A DNA stretch of 64,000 nt from Streptomyces sp. R41. Its GTDB lineage: Bacteria; Actinomycetota; Actinomycetes; Streptomycetales; Streptomycetaceae. The notes beneath the pieces are model-generated. The model saw only the letters and a list, made by a program, of their open reading frames with translations, had not been told where the DNA came from and ran no database searches. Within the stretch, counting starts at the first letter, position 1, and each line of letters opens with the position of its first letter. The position numbers and the translations under genes were made by a program. This document shows, one piece after another, positions 35,446 through 44,907 of the stretch. The DNA lies in assembly GCF_041053055.1 (NCBI RefSeq), contig NZ_CP163443.1, positions 7,547,001-7,611,000 of the forward strand. The letters run 5' to 3'.

Positions 35446-37950
35446 CTACTCCGCCGTCCCGCCCTTGAGCTGGAGTTCCGTGTAGAGAGCGGTCGTCAGT
35501 CCTTCGTCGCTGAGGTCGCGCAGGGTGTGCGTCTCGGGATCGACCAGGGCCTCGCCGAGGAACGCCGCGAGCAGGGAGTAGTCGTCGTACGCGTACTCCT
35601 GGAGCAGCGGCAGGATCTCGCCGCGGACGATCGCGGCGAGCGCGGCGGCCGAGTCGACCGGAGCGCCGTTCGGCAGCAAGAAGGCCTGGCCGATCTGCTT
35701 CTCGCGGTCGAGGTGGGCGCGGATGCGCTGGTTGAGCGAGTCGAGCAGATCCGCGAGGTGCAGCTGGTCCACGTGACAGCCCTGCAGGGGAGCCGAGTCG
35801 GGGAGCAGTTCGAGGAAGACGAAACGGCGGCGGATCGCCGCGTCGAGCATCCTGATGGAGCGGTCGGCGGTGTTCATGGTGCCGATGAGGTACACGTTGT
35901 CCGGCACGCTGAACTGCTCCTGGCTGAGCGGCAGCAGCACCGGATAACCCCGCTTGTCCTTTTCGAGCAAGGTGATCAACTCGCCGAAGATCTTGGGCAG
36001 ATTGCCGCGGTTCAACTCGTCCACGACGACCAGATACGGGTGGCCCGGGTCCGCGGCCGCTGCCGCGCACACCCGCTTGAACACTCCGTCGATCCGGTCC
36101 AGCACGAGCCCGCCGGAGCCGCCCTTCACCGGGCGGAACCCCTCGACGAAGTCCTCGTACCCATAGCTGGGGTGGAAGGTCACCGTGGTCAGCCGCCCGG
36201 CCGCGGTCAGCGCGGCGAGGGTCGCCGCGAAGCCGGGCGTGCCGGGCTCCGCGTACGGATCCACGCCGGGGAGCCCGCCGGACAGTTCCCCGAGCCAGCG
36301 GGTGGCGAAGCGCAGGGCCGTGTACGTCTTGCCGGTGCCCGGCGGCCCGAACAGAACGGCCTGACCGCGCCGTTGCAAGGCCTCGGCGATCGGCCGCAGC
36401 TCGGCGTCGAGGGGGCGGGCTGCGGCGGCGATCTCCGCCTCCGAGGTGGCGTCGGCGCCTTCATCAGCGGGCCCGGCCCGCCGGATCCTGGCCCACAGCT
36501 GAGCGGGTACGTCCTTCACGGTGACGGTCGCCCAGGAACGCTCGGGCTCCTCCAGGCGACCGGCGTAGCTCTCGTCCCACTCCACGTCGACGGTGTGGCG
36601 GTGGTCGGCGCGGCTCTGCCGCCAGACGTAACCCTCTCCGGTCACTCGGCCGACGCCGAGGATCTGGCTGGTGCCCTTGTTGGCGACGATCAGATCACCG
36701 GGGCAGAGACTGAGCAGCTTCCAGACCTCGTTGGCCTTCGCGGAGATCTTGGGCTTGTAGTCGTTGTAGGTCTTCGACAGAGCTTCCGTGAAGGCAGCCA
36801 GGAACTCGTCCTTGTCCGCGTACGAGCGAAGGTCCGGCACCTCGTCCCAGCCCACCGCGATGTAGCCGCCCGCACGGCATGCTTCCCACAGCGTTCCGTC
36901 GTGGCCCGGGGCGATCTTCACGATCTGCTGCGTCCGGTTGGGATCGGCCCACCAGTACAGGAACTCCACCACGAGGTCGTACGGCCATCCGGCGAACCGT
37001 TCTTCGCAGTCGACGGTCTCCTTGAGCCGGGCCCGCAGCGCGAACCGTTCCAGTCCGGACGCGGACTGCCCGGTCAGCCGCTGCAGGAAGTGCCGTACAT
37101 GGTCGGTTCCGTAGACCGGGAGGGAGCACTCCGGGGCGTACACCCGGAGGGTCTTGGAGATCAGGGAGGGGCCCGAGCGGATCGCGTCGATCGCGTCGAT
37201 GTCCGCGACGCGGCCCTCGCGAGCGGCGATCACGGCGGCGACGATCCCGGCGCGCACCGCCTGCCACGCCTCCTCCTCGTCCGCATAGCGCGGATCGTGC
37301 CACCAGGAACCGTCCTGGCTGCGCTGGTAGATGAGGTGCTTCATCGAGGAGCCGCCGGCGATGCTGCCGAGTTCGTTGCTGCCGAACTCCAGCAGGTAGC
37401 AGTACGGCTTCGTCTGCGCGCTGTCGCCCTGGCCGAGGGCGTAGCGCTCCAAGGGGAGCGTGGGCCAGTCCTCCCACGGGAAGTCCCGGCGGATCTCCTG
37501 CGCGGCCGCCTCCATGTCACGCAGTGTCGCCGCGTACCGGTCGCGGTCGAAGGCCGCGAGCGCCTCGTCGAGGGGCCAGGGGCGCAGCGCCGCGGCCTGG
37601 GTGGGGGAGACCGGGCGCAGTACGCAGCTGCACGGGCTGACGAGCGGACGTCCCGACCCGTTCAGCAGGCCGATGGACCGGGCGTACTCGGCACGCCCCG
37701 CGGTGTCGTCCGACGGGGCCGAGTCGATCAGCCGGCGCCACAGCAGCCGGTCCGGGTCGGGGAAGCGGGGCAGCTGGTGTGGATCGGTCAGATGGAGGCA
37801 GGCCGGATCGTGGTGGATCATGCGGCCGTGCGCGGGCAGGATCACTTCGCCGGGTGACGGGGTGAGCGCGTAGTCCCGGCGCTCGAAGGTGACGACGACC
37901 TGCTCCCGCTCGTCCGAGGTGGCGACCGCCTGCTTCCGCTCGTCCGTCAT
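35446..37950 (-). CDS. mcrB: McrB-family AAA+ NTPase with PUA/EVE-like modified-base reader
   Basis: The 834-residue protein has a family-unassigned N-terminal half, including conserved SMKHLIYQRSQDGSWWHDP at 202-220. A segment at about 350-485 resembles PUA/EVE-type base readers (GYIAVGWDE...CPGDLIVANKGTSQILGVGRV). An McrB-type AAA+ domain follows: Walker A GPPGTGKT (535-542), VVVDELNRGN (641-650), GTMNTADRS (690-698) and arginine finger AIRRRF. With McrC it should recognise and cut modified DNA, defending against methylated or otherwise modified phage or plasmid DNA. It is unusually long in front of the motor. Confidence 0.85.
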   Translation of the reverse strand: MTDERKQAVATSDEREQVVVTFERRDYALTPSPGEVILPAHGRMIHHDPACLHLTDPHQLPRFPDPDRLLWRRLIDSAPSDDTAGRAEYARSIGLLNGSGRPLVSPCSCVLRPVSPTQAAALRPWPLDEALAAFDRDRYAATLRDMEAAAQEIRRDFPWEDWPTLPLERYALGQGDSAQTKPYCYLLEFGSNELGSIAGGSSMKHLIYQRSQDGSWWHDPRYADEEEAWQAVRAGIVAAVIAAREGRVADIDAIDAIRSGPSLISKTLRVYAPECSLPVYGTDHVRHFLQRLTGQSASGLERFALRARLKETVDCEERFAGWPYDLVVEFLYWWADPNRTQQIVKIAPGHDGTLWEACRAGGYIAVGWDEVPDLRSYADKDEFLAAFTEALSKTYNDYKPKISAKANEVWKLLSLCPGDLIVANKGTSQILGVGRVTGEGYVWRQSRADHRHTVDVEWDESYAGRLEEPERSWATVTVKDVPAQLWARIRRAGPADEGADATSEAEIAAAARPLDAELRPIAEALQRRGQAVLFGPPGTGKTYTALRFATRWLGELSGGLPGVDPYAEPGTPGFAATLAALTAAGRLTTVTFHPSYGYEDFVEGFRPVKGGSGGLVLDRIDGVFKRVCAAAAADPGHPYLVVVDELNRGNLPKIFGELITLLEKDKRGYPVLLPLSQEQFSVPDNVYLIGTMNTADRSIRMLDAAIRRRFVFLELLPDSAPLQGCHVDQLHLADLLDSLNQRIRAHLDREKQIGQAFLLPNGAPVDSAAALAAIVRGEILPLLQEYAYDDYSLLAAFLGEALVDPETHTLRDLSDEGLTTALYTELQLKGGTAE

Positions 37951-37986
37951 CGCACACCCCTCGCCCGCTCGCCGGTCCGCGACCGG

Positions 37987-38814
37987 CTACCCCTGCGCTG
38001 CTCGTCGACCGTAGCGCGCGAGGACCAGCGCCATCAGCTGAAGCAGGATCAGGGACAGACACCAGCTCGCCACCACGTCCAGGGGCCAGTGGTAGCCGCG
38101 ACGGATCAGGCCGAAGGCGACGGCCGCGTTCAGGGCGAGGCAGGCGATGACCAGCGCGCGGCGGGCGGAGGCGGTGCGGAGCCAGGGGAGGAGGAGCAGG
38201 GTCGCGGTGCCGTATGCGAGGGCGGCGGTGGCGGTGTGGCCCGAGGGGTAGAAGCCTGTGCCCGGGCCCATGACCGGGGGGCCGGGGCGCGCGGTCAGTT
38301 CCTTGAAGGGGACGATCAGGGCCGGGACCGCTGCCATGAGGACGGCCGCGGCGGTCGGTTCCAGCCACCAGCGGTGCGTGCCGGCGGCGCGGGCGCGACG
38401 GGCGACGTACACCAGGACGACGGCGAGGACCGGGACGGCGACCGTGATGTTGCCGAGGTCGGCGAGGATTTCGGACACGCGGTCCGGGTGGACCAGGGAG
38501 TTGCTGAGGCGTTCGTCCGCGCGGGCGAGGGGGCCGTGGGCCGCGACCTGCCAGGTCATCAGCGCGAGAAGGAGAGCCGGGAGGCCGAGGAGGAAGGTCG
38601 GCCGCCCCGGAACAGGGGGGGTAGTTCCGAGGCGGCCGTCCAGATCGGAATGTCGCGCGCCCCGGGGGGTTTGGGGCGGGCGACTGTCCGATCGGTGAGG
38701 AGATCCGGAGCCGGAAGCTCCGGGTGTGTGCGCGAGGGCACGACCAGGGCGAAGCTGGGGAGGCCTCGACCCGGTGTCACCCACAGTCCCCTGTGGGCGG
38801 GGTGTATCTCTCAT
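37987..38814 (-). CDS. PAP2-family membrane phosphatase
   Basis: The 275-residue reading contains the acid phosphatase triad: KELTARPGPP, PSGHT and RRGYHWPLD, within about six transmembrane helices from residue 70 on. It probably dephosphorylates undecaprenyl-pyrophosphate or other lipid phosphates at the membrane. The first 68 residues are Pro/Arg/Ser-rich and not conserved, so the true start may be internal. The ATG at 38814 has no ribosome site but a TAGGTT -10-like box about 9 bp before it, as in leaderless Streptomyces genes. Confidence 0.82.
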   Translation of the reverse strand: MRDTPRPQGTVGDTGSRPPQLRPGRALAHTPGASGSGSPHRSDSRPPQTPRGARHSDLDGRLGTTPPVPGRPTFLLGLPALLLALMTWQVAAHGPLARADERLSNSLVHPDRVSEILADLGNITVAVPVLAVVLVYVARRARAAGTHRWWLEPTAAAVLMAAVPALIVPFKELTARPGPPVMGPGTGFYPSGHTATAALAYGTATLLLLPWLRTASARRALVIACLALNAAVAFGLIRRGYHWPLDVVASWCLSLILLQLMALVLARYGRRAAQG

Positions 38815-38983
38815 CTGGTTAGAACCTACGGCAGGGGGTCCGGCTCCGACAGGCGGAATCGCGTCCCGTCATGCACCTCGCACACGTTCTTCACACGCTC
38901 TGACGCCGGTCGCCCCAGCACCGGAAACAAGCGGAATCGCCGTGGGCGGTCGGCCGGATCGCGGTACTGGGGCGGGTGGGGCG

Positions 38984-40318
38984 TCAGATGCGGGCGAAGG
39001 CCTGCTCGATGATGTCGAGGCCCTCGTTCAGGAGGTCCTCGCCGATGACCAGCGGGGGCAGGAAGCGGAGGACGTTGCCGTAGGTGCCACAGGTCAGGAC
39101 CAGCAGGCCCTCCTGGTGGCAGGCCTTGGCCAGTGCGGCGGTCGCCTCGGGGTTCGGCTCCTTGGTGGCGCGGTCCTTGACCAGCTCGATGGCGATCATG
39201 GCGCCACGGCCACGGACGTCGCCGATGATGTCGAACTTCTCGGCCATCGCGCCCAGGCGGGCCTTCATGACCGCCTCGATGTTCTTCGCCTTGGCGTTGA
39301 GGTCGAACTCCTTCATCGTCTCGATCGCGCCGAGCGCACCGGCGCAGGCCACCGGGTTGCCGCCATAGGTGCCGCCCAGGCCGCCCGCGTGCGCGGCGTC
39401 CATGATCTCGGCGCGGCCGGTGACGGCGGCGAGCGGCAGACCGCCCGCGATGCCCTTGGCGGTGGTGATCAGGTCCGGGACGATGCCCTCGTCCTCGCAG
39501 GCGAACCACTGGCCGGTGCGGCAGAAGCCGGACTGGATCTCGTCCGCGACGAAGACGATGCCGTTGTCCTTGGCGAACTTGCTGATGGCCGGAAGGAAGC
39601 CCTTCGCGGGCTCGATGAAGCCGCCCTCGCCGAGCACCGGCTCGATGATGATCGCGGCGACGTTGTCGGCGCCGATCTGCTTGTTGATCATGTCGATCGC
39701 CTGGGCGGAGGCCTCCGCGCCGGCGTTCTCCGGGCCGGTCAGCCAGCGGTAGCCGTACGCCACCGGCACGCGGTAGACCTCGGGCGCGAACGGCCCGAAG
39801 CCGTTCTTGTACGGCATGTTCTTGGAGGTCAGCGCCATCGTCAGGTTCGTACGGCCGTGGTAGCCGTGGTCGAAGACGACGACGGCCTGGCGCTTGGTGT
39901 ACGCACGCGCGATCTTGACGGCGTTCTCGACGGCCTCGGCGCCGGAGTTGAAGAGCGCGGACTTCTTGGCGTGGTCACCCGGCGTGAGCTCGGCCAGCGC
40001 CTCGGCGACGGCCACGTAGCCCTCGTACGGCGTGACCATGAAACAGGTGTGGGTGAAGTCCTGCAGCTGGGCGGAGGCCCGGCGTACGACGGCCTCGGCG
40101 CTGGCGCCGACGCTGGTCACGGCGATGCCGGAGCCGAAGTCGATCAGCCGGTTCCCGTCGACGTCCTCGATGATGCCGCCGCCGGCGCGCGTGGTGAAGA
40201 CAGGGAGCACCGAGCCCACACCGGCCGCGACCGCGGCGGTACGGCGGGCCTGCAGCTCCTGCGACTTCGGGCCGGGGATGGCGGTGACGACGCGGCGCTC
40301 CTGCGGAAGTGCGGTCAT
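38984..40318 (-). CDS. gabT: 4-aminobutyrate (GABA) aminotransferase
   Basis: The 444-residue class III PLP aminotransferase has the catalytic lysine in TTAKGIAGG (Lys288), cofactor Asp259 (VADE) and the phosphate-binding SGAEAVENAVK (125-135). It should transfer the amino group of GABA to 2-oxoglutarate, giving succinate semialdehyde. This is the step following the aminobutyraldehyde dehydrogenase encoded at 24289. The ATG at 40318 has AGGGAG; the long upstream in-frame extension is rejected. Confidence 0.9.
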   Translation of the reverse strand: MTALPQERRVVTAIPGPKSQELQARRTAAVAAGVGSVLPVFTTRAGGGIIEDVDGNRLIDFGSGIAVTSVGASAEAVVRRASAQLQDFTHTCFMVTPYEGYVAVAEALAELTPGDHAKKSALFNSGAEAVENAVKIARAYTKRQAVVVFDHGYHGRTNLTMALTSKNMPYKNGFGPFAPEVYRVPVAYGYRWLTGPENAGAEASAQAIDMINKQIGADNVAAIIIEPVLGEGGFIEPAKGFLPAISKFAKDNGIVFVADEIQSGFCRTGQWFACEDEGIVPDLITTAKGIAGGLPLAAVTGRAEIMDAAHAGGLGGTYGGNPVACAGALGAIETMKEFDLNAKAKNIEAVMKARLGAMAEKFDIIGDVRGRGAMIAIELVKDRATKEPNPEATAALAKACHQEGLLVLTCGTYGNVLRFLPPLVIGEDLLNEGLDIIEQAFARI

Positions 40319-40666
40319 GAGGGGCTCCCTGATGATCTTGCGAACCGGAGGGATCCGGCGAGCCGGTTGTTCCGGCCGACCGGGTGTTCCGGGCGGGGTG
40401 TTTTTCGGACGCTTTCTTCTTTCTTCGCAGGCTAGGGCCGGGGATGGGGGGTGGGCATGCTCCATGTGGGCGTTGTCGAAGGATTCGCTTGTCCGTGGTG
40501 GACATAGAACGGCGGAGATCCGGTCGCCTCGGTTTCGTGCCGGTTCGCCGCGGGTCGGCGGCGCGGGCGCCCGGGACCCGGCCCGGTAAACGGTGAACTC
40601 GCCCCGCAGGGGCACTAGATTGACTCGCGGACGAAGCACGGAGCGGCTGGTCAGGGGGCAAGGGCG
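40319..40666. other. Divergent control region of gabT and the ATPase gene
   Basis: No gene is seen in these 348 bp. On the minus strand GACAAGCGAATCCTTCGACAA (40473-40493 region) partly resembles the element before the polyamine operon (CAACGGAATCACTT). TGTCC-5-GGACA (40490-40504) is a short inverted repeat beside it. Confidence 0.35.
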
Positions 40667-42814
40667 ATGGACAGCGACGGGACGCAGGACGCGCGGGGCA
40701 CGCATGCCAATTCTGTGCCGCGTCCGGCGGGGCCGCCGGATGTGCCGGTGACGCCGCCGGAGACACCCGCCGCGCCGCCACGGCCCGCGCGGGCACCCGG
40801 GGTGCCACCGTTGCCGGACGGGTCCGCCTTCCTCACGTGGGTGCGGGCGCCCCGGCCGGAGGCGGCGCCCGGGGTATGGCGGTTCGGGCACCGGCCGCGA
40901 CCGAAGGAGGAGCCGGCGCAGATTCCGGCGCGGCAGCTGCTGAGCGGGGCCGTTATCGCCTTCTTGGTGGGGTGGCTGATCTGGTCACTGCTCTGGAACG
41001 GGTATCTGGGCGGCTGGTGGGTCCTGCCGCTGGAGCTGTTCACCCCCGACTCCTGGAGGCACAGCGGCGATCGCGTCGGAAACGCGTTCCTCTGGTACGG
41101 CTACTACACGCTGATCGCCCTCGTCATCATGATCGGGGTCGGGCGGCTCGGCCGATGGGGTGAGGTGTGGCGGCGTTACGGGCTGCCCGCCTGGCAGCGG
41201 GCCGCACCCGCGAGCGAGCGGCCGCCCGCGCCCGAGGAGGACCCCGCCCAGTGGAACCAGCTCCGCGCCGCCGGGGCCGGTGACGCCGCCGAACGGCTCG
41301 CCGCCGAGGCCCGCGCCGGGCTGATGCGCGATGTCGACCACGCCCGGATCGCCCGCGCCTGGCAGGGCGTACGCAGCGGGCGGCACAGTCTCGCCACGTT
41401 CACGGGGGCGGTGCTGAAGGACGGGGCCGCCGCCTGTCTGCATCCCTCCGGCGACCGCGATCTGCCGGGTCGCCTCGCGCGGCACGACCTCGTGACCGGG
41501 CAGGTGCGGCTCGGGACGACCGCCGATGATCCGCGCAATCCGTACGCCTATCGCGGCACCGGCCTTGCCCTCGGTCCCGATCTGCTGGGTACGTCGTTGC
41601 TCGCCGTCGGCCCCGCCGGGTCGGGCAAGACCGGCGGCGTCGTCTGGCCGCTCGCCGAATCACTGTGCCTGCACGCGCTCGCCGGGCGGGCCGCCGTCGT
41701 CGTGGTGGGTGCCGCGGGCGCCGGGCTCGGGCCCGCCGACGCGTACGACGTCGTCGTACGGATCGGGAACCCCGAGTCCGTGTACGACCTCGACCTGTAC
41801 GGCGGCACCACCGACCCGGACGAGGCCGCGGCCGTGCTCGCCGAGGCGCTCGTCGGGGATCTTGCCGATCCGCATCCCGGGGGCGACAGCCGCCGCTCGA
41901 CCACCGTGCTCGCCCAGCTGCTGGGGCCCTTCCAGGCCGTCCACGGCCGGTTCCCGTCGGTGCCCGAGCTGCGCGGGCTCCTCGACGGCGCTCCCGGACC
42001 GCTCGGCGCGCTGCGCAAGGCCCTGGAGGACACCGGGCACGAGTCGCTGCTGCGGGAACTCGACGCACGGGAGCGGCAGTTGGGGCACCCGGGGGATGTC
42101 GGGGGTGTGCTCGCGGACCGGGTCGCCCTGCTCGACCGGCCCGCGTTCGCGGGGTTCTTCGACACCTCCGGGCAGTCGCGGCCCTTCTCGCTGCGGGCAC
42201 TCGATCACCCCGTGCGCGTACGGATCGATCTGCCCGCGCGTGGGCACGCCGACGCCTCGCGGATCCTGGCGCGGCTGGTGCTCGCGCAGTTCACGGCGAG
42301 CGTCGCCGTGCGCGAGGACCGGTCGCTGTTCGCCTGTCTGGTGCTCGACGACGCGACGGGGGTCGTCACACCCGAGGCCGTACGCGGGATTCAGCGGCTG
42401 CGGTCCGGCAACGCGGGAGCCGTGCTGACACTGCGCACGCTCGACGACGCGCCGCGACCGCTGCGCTCGCCGCTCCTCGGTGCCATCGGGTGCCGGATGG
42501 CGCTGTCCGGACTCACCCCCTGGGACGGGCAGGACTTCGCCGAGGTCTGGGGCAAGGAGTGGACCGAGGCGCGGGACGTCACCGACCGGCAGATCATCGC
42601 CGAGACCCCGGCGGGCAAGGCGGTGCACATGCTGCGGCGAGTGATCACGGGGCACGCGCCGACCGCCCGGGCCGTCACCGTGCGACAGGTCGAGCGGGAG
42701 CGCTGGTCCGCGTCCGAACTGGCACACGGGGTGCCGCCGGGGCATGCGGTTCTGTCGCTGACCAATGTGAAGGGGGAGCACGCACCGCCGTTGCTGGTGG
42801 ATCTGCGGAGCTGA
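40667..42814 (+). CDS. Membrane-anchored VirD4/FtsK-like P-loop ATPase
   Basis: The 715-residue protein has a Pro-rich N-terminus and two transmembrane helices (91-110 and 140-158). A cytoplasmic P-loop domain follows with Walker A GPAGSGKT (315-322) and a later hydrophobic strand before acidic residues (LFACLVLDDATG). The architecture, two N-terminal helices then a RecA-like motor, is that of coupling-protein/TraD-type ATPases. It is not next to relaxase, ParB or other transfer genes, so a conjugative role is not supported. Streptomyces genomes carry such genes as conserved ATP/GTP-binding proteins of unknown role. Confidence 0.7.
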   Translation: MDSDGTQDARGTHANSVPRPAGPPDVPVTPPETPAAPPRPARAPGVPPLPDGSAFLTWVRAPRPEAAPGVWRFGHRPRPKEEPAQIPARQLLSGAVIAFLVGWLIWSLLWNGYLGGWWVLPLELFTPDSWRHSGDRVGNAFLWYGYYTLIALVIMIGVGRLGRWGEVWRRYGLPAWQRAAPASERPPAPEEDPAQWNQLRAAGAGDAAERLAAEARAGLMRDVDHARIARAWQGVRSGRHSLATFTGAVLKDGAAACLHPSGDRDLPGRLARHDLVTGQVRLGTTADDPRNPYAYRGTGLALGPDLLGTSLLAVGPAGSGKTGGVVWPLAESLCLHALAGRAAVVVVGAAGAGLGPADAYDVVVRIGNPESVYDLDLYGGTTDPDEAAAVLAEALVGDLADPHPGGDSRRSTTVLAQLLGPFQAVHGRFPSVPELRGLLDGAPGPLGALRKALEDTGHESLLRELDARERQLGHPGDVGGVLADRVALLDRPAFAGFFDTSGQSRPFSLRALDHPVRVRIDLPARGHADASRILARLVLAQFTASVAVREDRSLFACLVLDDATGVVTPEAVRGIQRLRSGNAGAVLTLRTLDDAPRPLRSPLLGAIGCRMALSGLTPWDGQDFAEVWGKEWTEARDVTDRQIIAETPAGKAVHMLRRVITGHAPTARAVTVRQVERERWSASELAHGVPPGHAVLSLTNVKGEHAPPLLVDLRS

Positions 42815-42922
42815 GGGTGACGTGTGGATCTGCGCGGCTGAGCAGGGACGTATGGACATCGGGGCGCACGGTGACCGTACGGTGAGGCAGAATCGACACA
42901 GGCCGTTCATACGTAGCGGCCA

Positions 42923-42940
42923 AAAGATCACAAAGATCAC
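42923..42940 (+). repeat. Tandem 9-bp direct repeat before pucR-like gene
   Basis: AAAGATCAC occurs twice in tandem, 18 bp before the PucR-type ATG. It may be a regulator half-site pair or part of the 5' leader. Confidence 0.4.
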
Positions 42941-42957
42941 ACAGACTTGAAGGCCTC

Positions 42958-44625
42958 ATGCCCCCCACGCTCGCCTCGCTTGTCCACCACTCCGCGCTCA
43001 AGCTCACGGTGCGCGCGGGTGAGGACCGCCTGGACGTGCCCGTCCGCTGGGCGCATGTCAGCGAGCTCGCCGACCCCGTGCCCTACATGGAGGGCGGGGA
43101 GCTGCTGCTGATCACCGCGCTCCAGCTGGACGCGGAGGACTCCGAGGTCATGCGGCGCTATGTGAAGCGCCTGGTGGGAGCCGGGGTGGTCGGGCTCGGC
43201 TTCGCGGTCGGGGTCAATTACGAGGAGATCCCCAAGGCGCTGGTCGACGCGGCGGAGGAAGAGGGACTGCCGCTCCTCGAAGTGCCCCGGCGTACGCCCT
43301 TCCTCGCCATCAGCAAGGCCGTCTCGGCCGCCATCGCCGCGGATCAGTACCGGGCGGTCACGGCCGGCTTCGCCGCGCAGCGCGAGCTGACCAAGCGGAC
43401 GCTGAACGACGGGCCCGAGGGGCTGCTCGCCGCGCTGGCCGGGCAGGTCAACGGCTGGGCGGCGCTGTACGACGCGTCCGGTGCCGTCGTCGCCTCCGCG
43501 CCCGAGTGGGCGGGGCGCCGGGCCGCGCGGCTCACGCCGGACGTGGAGCGGCTGCGGGAGCGGCCCGCGCCGGCCAGCTCCGTCGTCGGTGGCGAAGACC
43601 GGGAAGACCGAGTGGAACTGCACTCCCTCGGGACCGGGCGGCGGCCGCGTGCCGCACTCGCCGTGGGGACGGCGGCCGCGCTCGGGACCGCCGAGCGGTA
43701 TGCCGTGCACTCGGCGATCGCCCTGCTGACGCTCACCACGGAGCGGTCCCGGTCGCTGCACGCGGCCGAGCAGCGGATCGGCGCGGCCGTGCTGCGCATG
43801 CTGCTCGCGGGCGAGCCCGACCACGCCCGGGCCGTCGCCGGGGACCTGTACGGCGCGCTGCTCGACGCGCCCTTCCGGCTGATCCTCGCCGAGTCGGCGT
43901 CCGCGTCGGCCGCGCGGGCACACGCGGACGGGCACGCGCGCGTGGCCGCGACGGCACCCTCGGCCGCCGCTGTCGCCGTGCCCGACACCAACGGCGACCC
44001 GCTCGGCGGGCTCGCCGAGATCGTGGAGTCCGCAGCCGCCCGCTCCGGTGAGTCCGTGCTGGTCGTGCCCGAGGGGGAGCGGCTGGTCGTGCTCGCGGTG
44101 GACGGGGGTGCGGCGGTCGCCGCGTGCGGGGAGTACGCGGTGGCTCTGGAGGCCGCGCGGGCCGCCGCACGGGAGCAGCCCGCCGGTGACGAGGACGAGC
44201 TGGTGGTCGGCCTGTCGGCACCGGCCGGGCCGATCGCCGCGGGGGCCGCCTACAAGCAGGCCGAGCAGGCTTTGTCCGTGGCGCGGCGGCGCGGGCGCTT
44301 CCTCGTGGAGCACGAGGAGCTCGCGGCCGGGTCCGTGCTGCCGCTGCTGGCCGATGACGCGGTGCGGGCGTTCGCGGACGGGTTGCTGCGGGCGCTGCAC
44401 GAGCATGACGCGACCGGGCGGGGGGATCTGGTGGCCTCGCTGCGGGCGTGGTTGTCGCGGCACGGGCAGTGGGATGCGGCGGCCGCGGATCTCGGCGTGC
44501 ACCGGCACACGCTGCGGTACCGCATGCGGCGGGTCGAGGAGATCCTCGGGCGGTCGCTGGATGATCCGGATGTGCGCATGGAGCTTTGGCTGGCGTTGAA
44601 GGCCACGGCGGGGGCGGGGGAGTAG
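42958..44625 (+). CDS. PucR-family transcriptional activator
   Basis: The 555-residue regulator has the N-terminal PucR sensor domain (1-130; ELADPVPYMEGGELLLITALQL) and a middle GGDEF-like domain. Its C-terminal PucR helix-turn-helix contains WDAAAADLGVHRHTLRYRMRRVEEILG. Family members activate nitrogen catabolism genes. Located between gabT and the aldehyde dehydrogenase, it is a good candidate activator of the polyamine/GABA genes in this window. The ATG follows GAAGG. Confidence 0.87.
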   Translation: MPPTLASLVHHSALKLTVRAGEDRLDVPVRWAHVSELADPVPYMEGGELLLITALQLDAEDSEVMRRYVKRLVGAGVVGLGFAVGVNYEEIPKALVDAAEEEGLPLLEVPRRTPFLAISKAVSAAIAADQYRAVTAGFAAQRELTKRTLNDGPEGLLAALAGQVNGWAALYDASGAVVASAPEWAGRRAARLTPDVERLRERPAPASSVVGGEDREDRVELHSLGTGRRPRAALAVGTAAALGTAERYAVHSAIALLTLTTERSRSLHAAEQRIGAAVLRMLLAGEPDHARAVAGDLYGALLDAPFRLILAESASASAARAHADGHARVAATAPSAAAVAVPDTNGDPLGGLAEIVESAAARSGESVLVVPEGERLVVLAVDGGAAVAACGEYAVALEAARAAAREQPAGDEDELVVGLSAPAGPIAAGAAYKQAEQALSVARRRGRFLVEHEELAAGSVLPLLADDAVRAFADGLLRALHEHDATGRGDLVASLRAWLSRHGQWDAAAADLGVHRHTLRYRMRRVEEILGRSLDDPDVRMELWLALKATAGAGE

Positions 44626-44627
44626 TC

Positions 44628-44752
44628 GGCTTTTTCGCCCCTCCGCCCGTACCCGTCCAGGGGCGCGGGGAACTGCGCAATCTTTTGGCGGGGTCTGGGG
44701 GCGGCAGCCCCCAGGTACGGGACGGGTAGGGGCGGAGGGGGCGAAAAAAGCC
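44628..44752. repeat. Large inverted-repeat element (terminator-like) with nested hairpin
   Basis: Left arm 44628-44658 (GGCTTTTTCGCCCCTCCGCC...) and right arm 44720-44752 are imperfectly complementary over about 30 bp. Inside are the 20-bp motif AGGGGCGCGGGGAACTGCGC (44659-44678) and a perfect hairpin CTGGGGGC-4-GCCCCCAG (44695-44714). The T- and A-runs at the tips would allow bidirectional termination. The 20-bp motif recurs inverted at 53618-53637, so the element looks like a dispersed genomic repeat. Confidence 0.7.
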
Positions 44753-44907
44753 CGAGGCCCGCCCGCGTCGGGCTACCGTGCCAAAGCGGCGTACCCCGCA
44801 CCCCGACTGCTACGACTCGGACAAACGACCCGCTGCTGTCCCGGCCCTACCGTGGACCAGGAAAACCCAGAACAACTCCCCCAACGCGGAAGGGCCGGGA
44901 CTCGCAC

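Noticed and set aside
35158..37857. 899-residue plus-strand ORF opposite McrB
   Set aside because: It has no recognisable domain; the opposite strand has intact Walker and McrB motifs.
40667..42814. Conjugative or integrative element
   Set aside because: Only one coupling-like ATPase is present; no relaxase, integrase, attachment repeats or codon-use change were seen.
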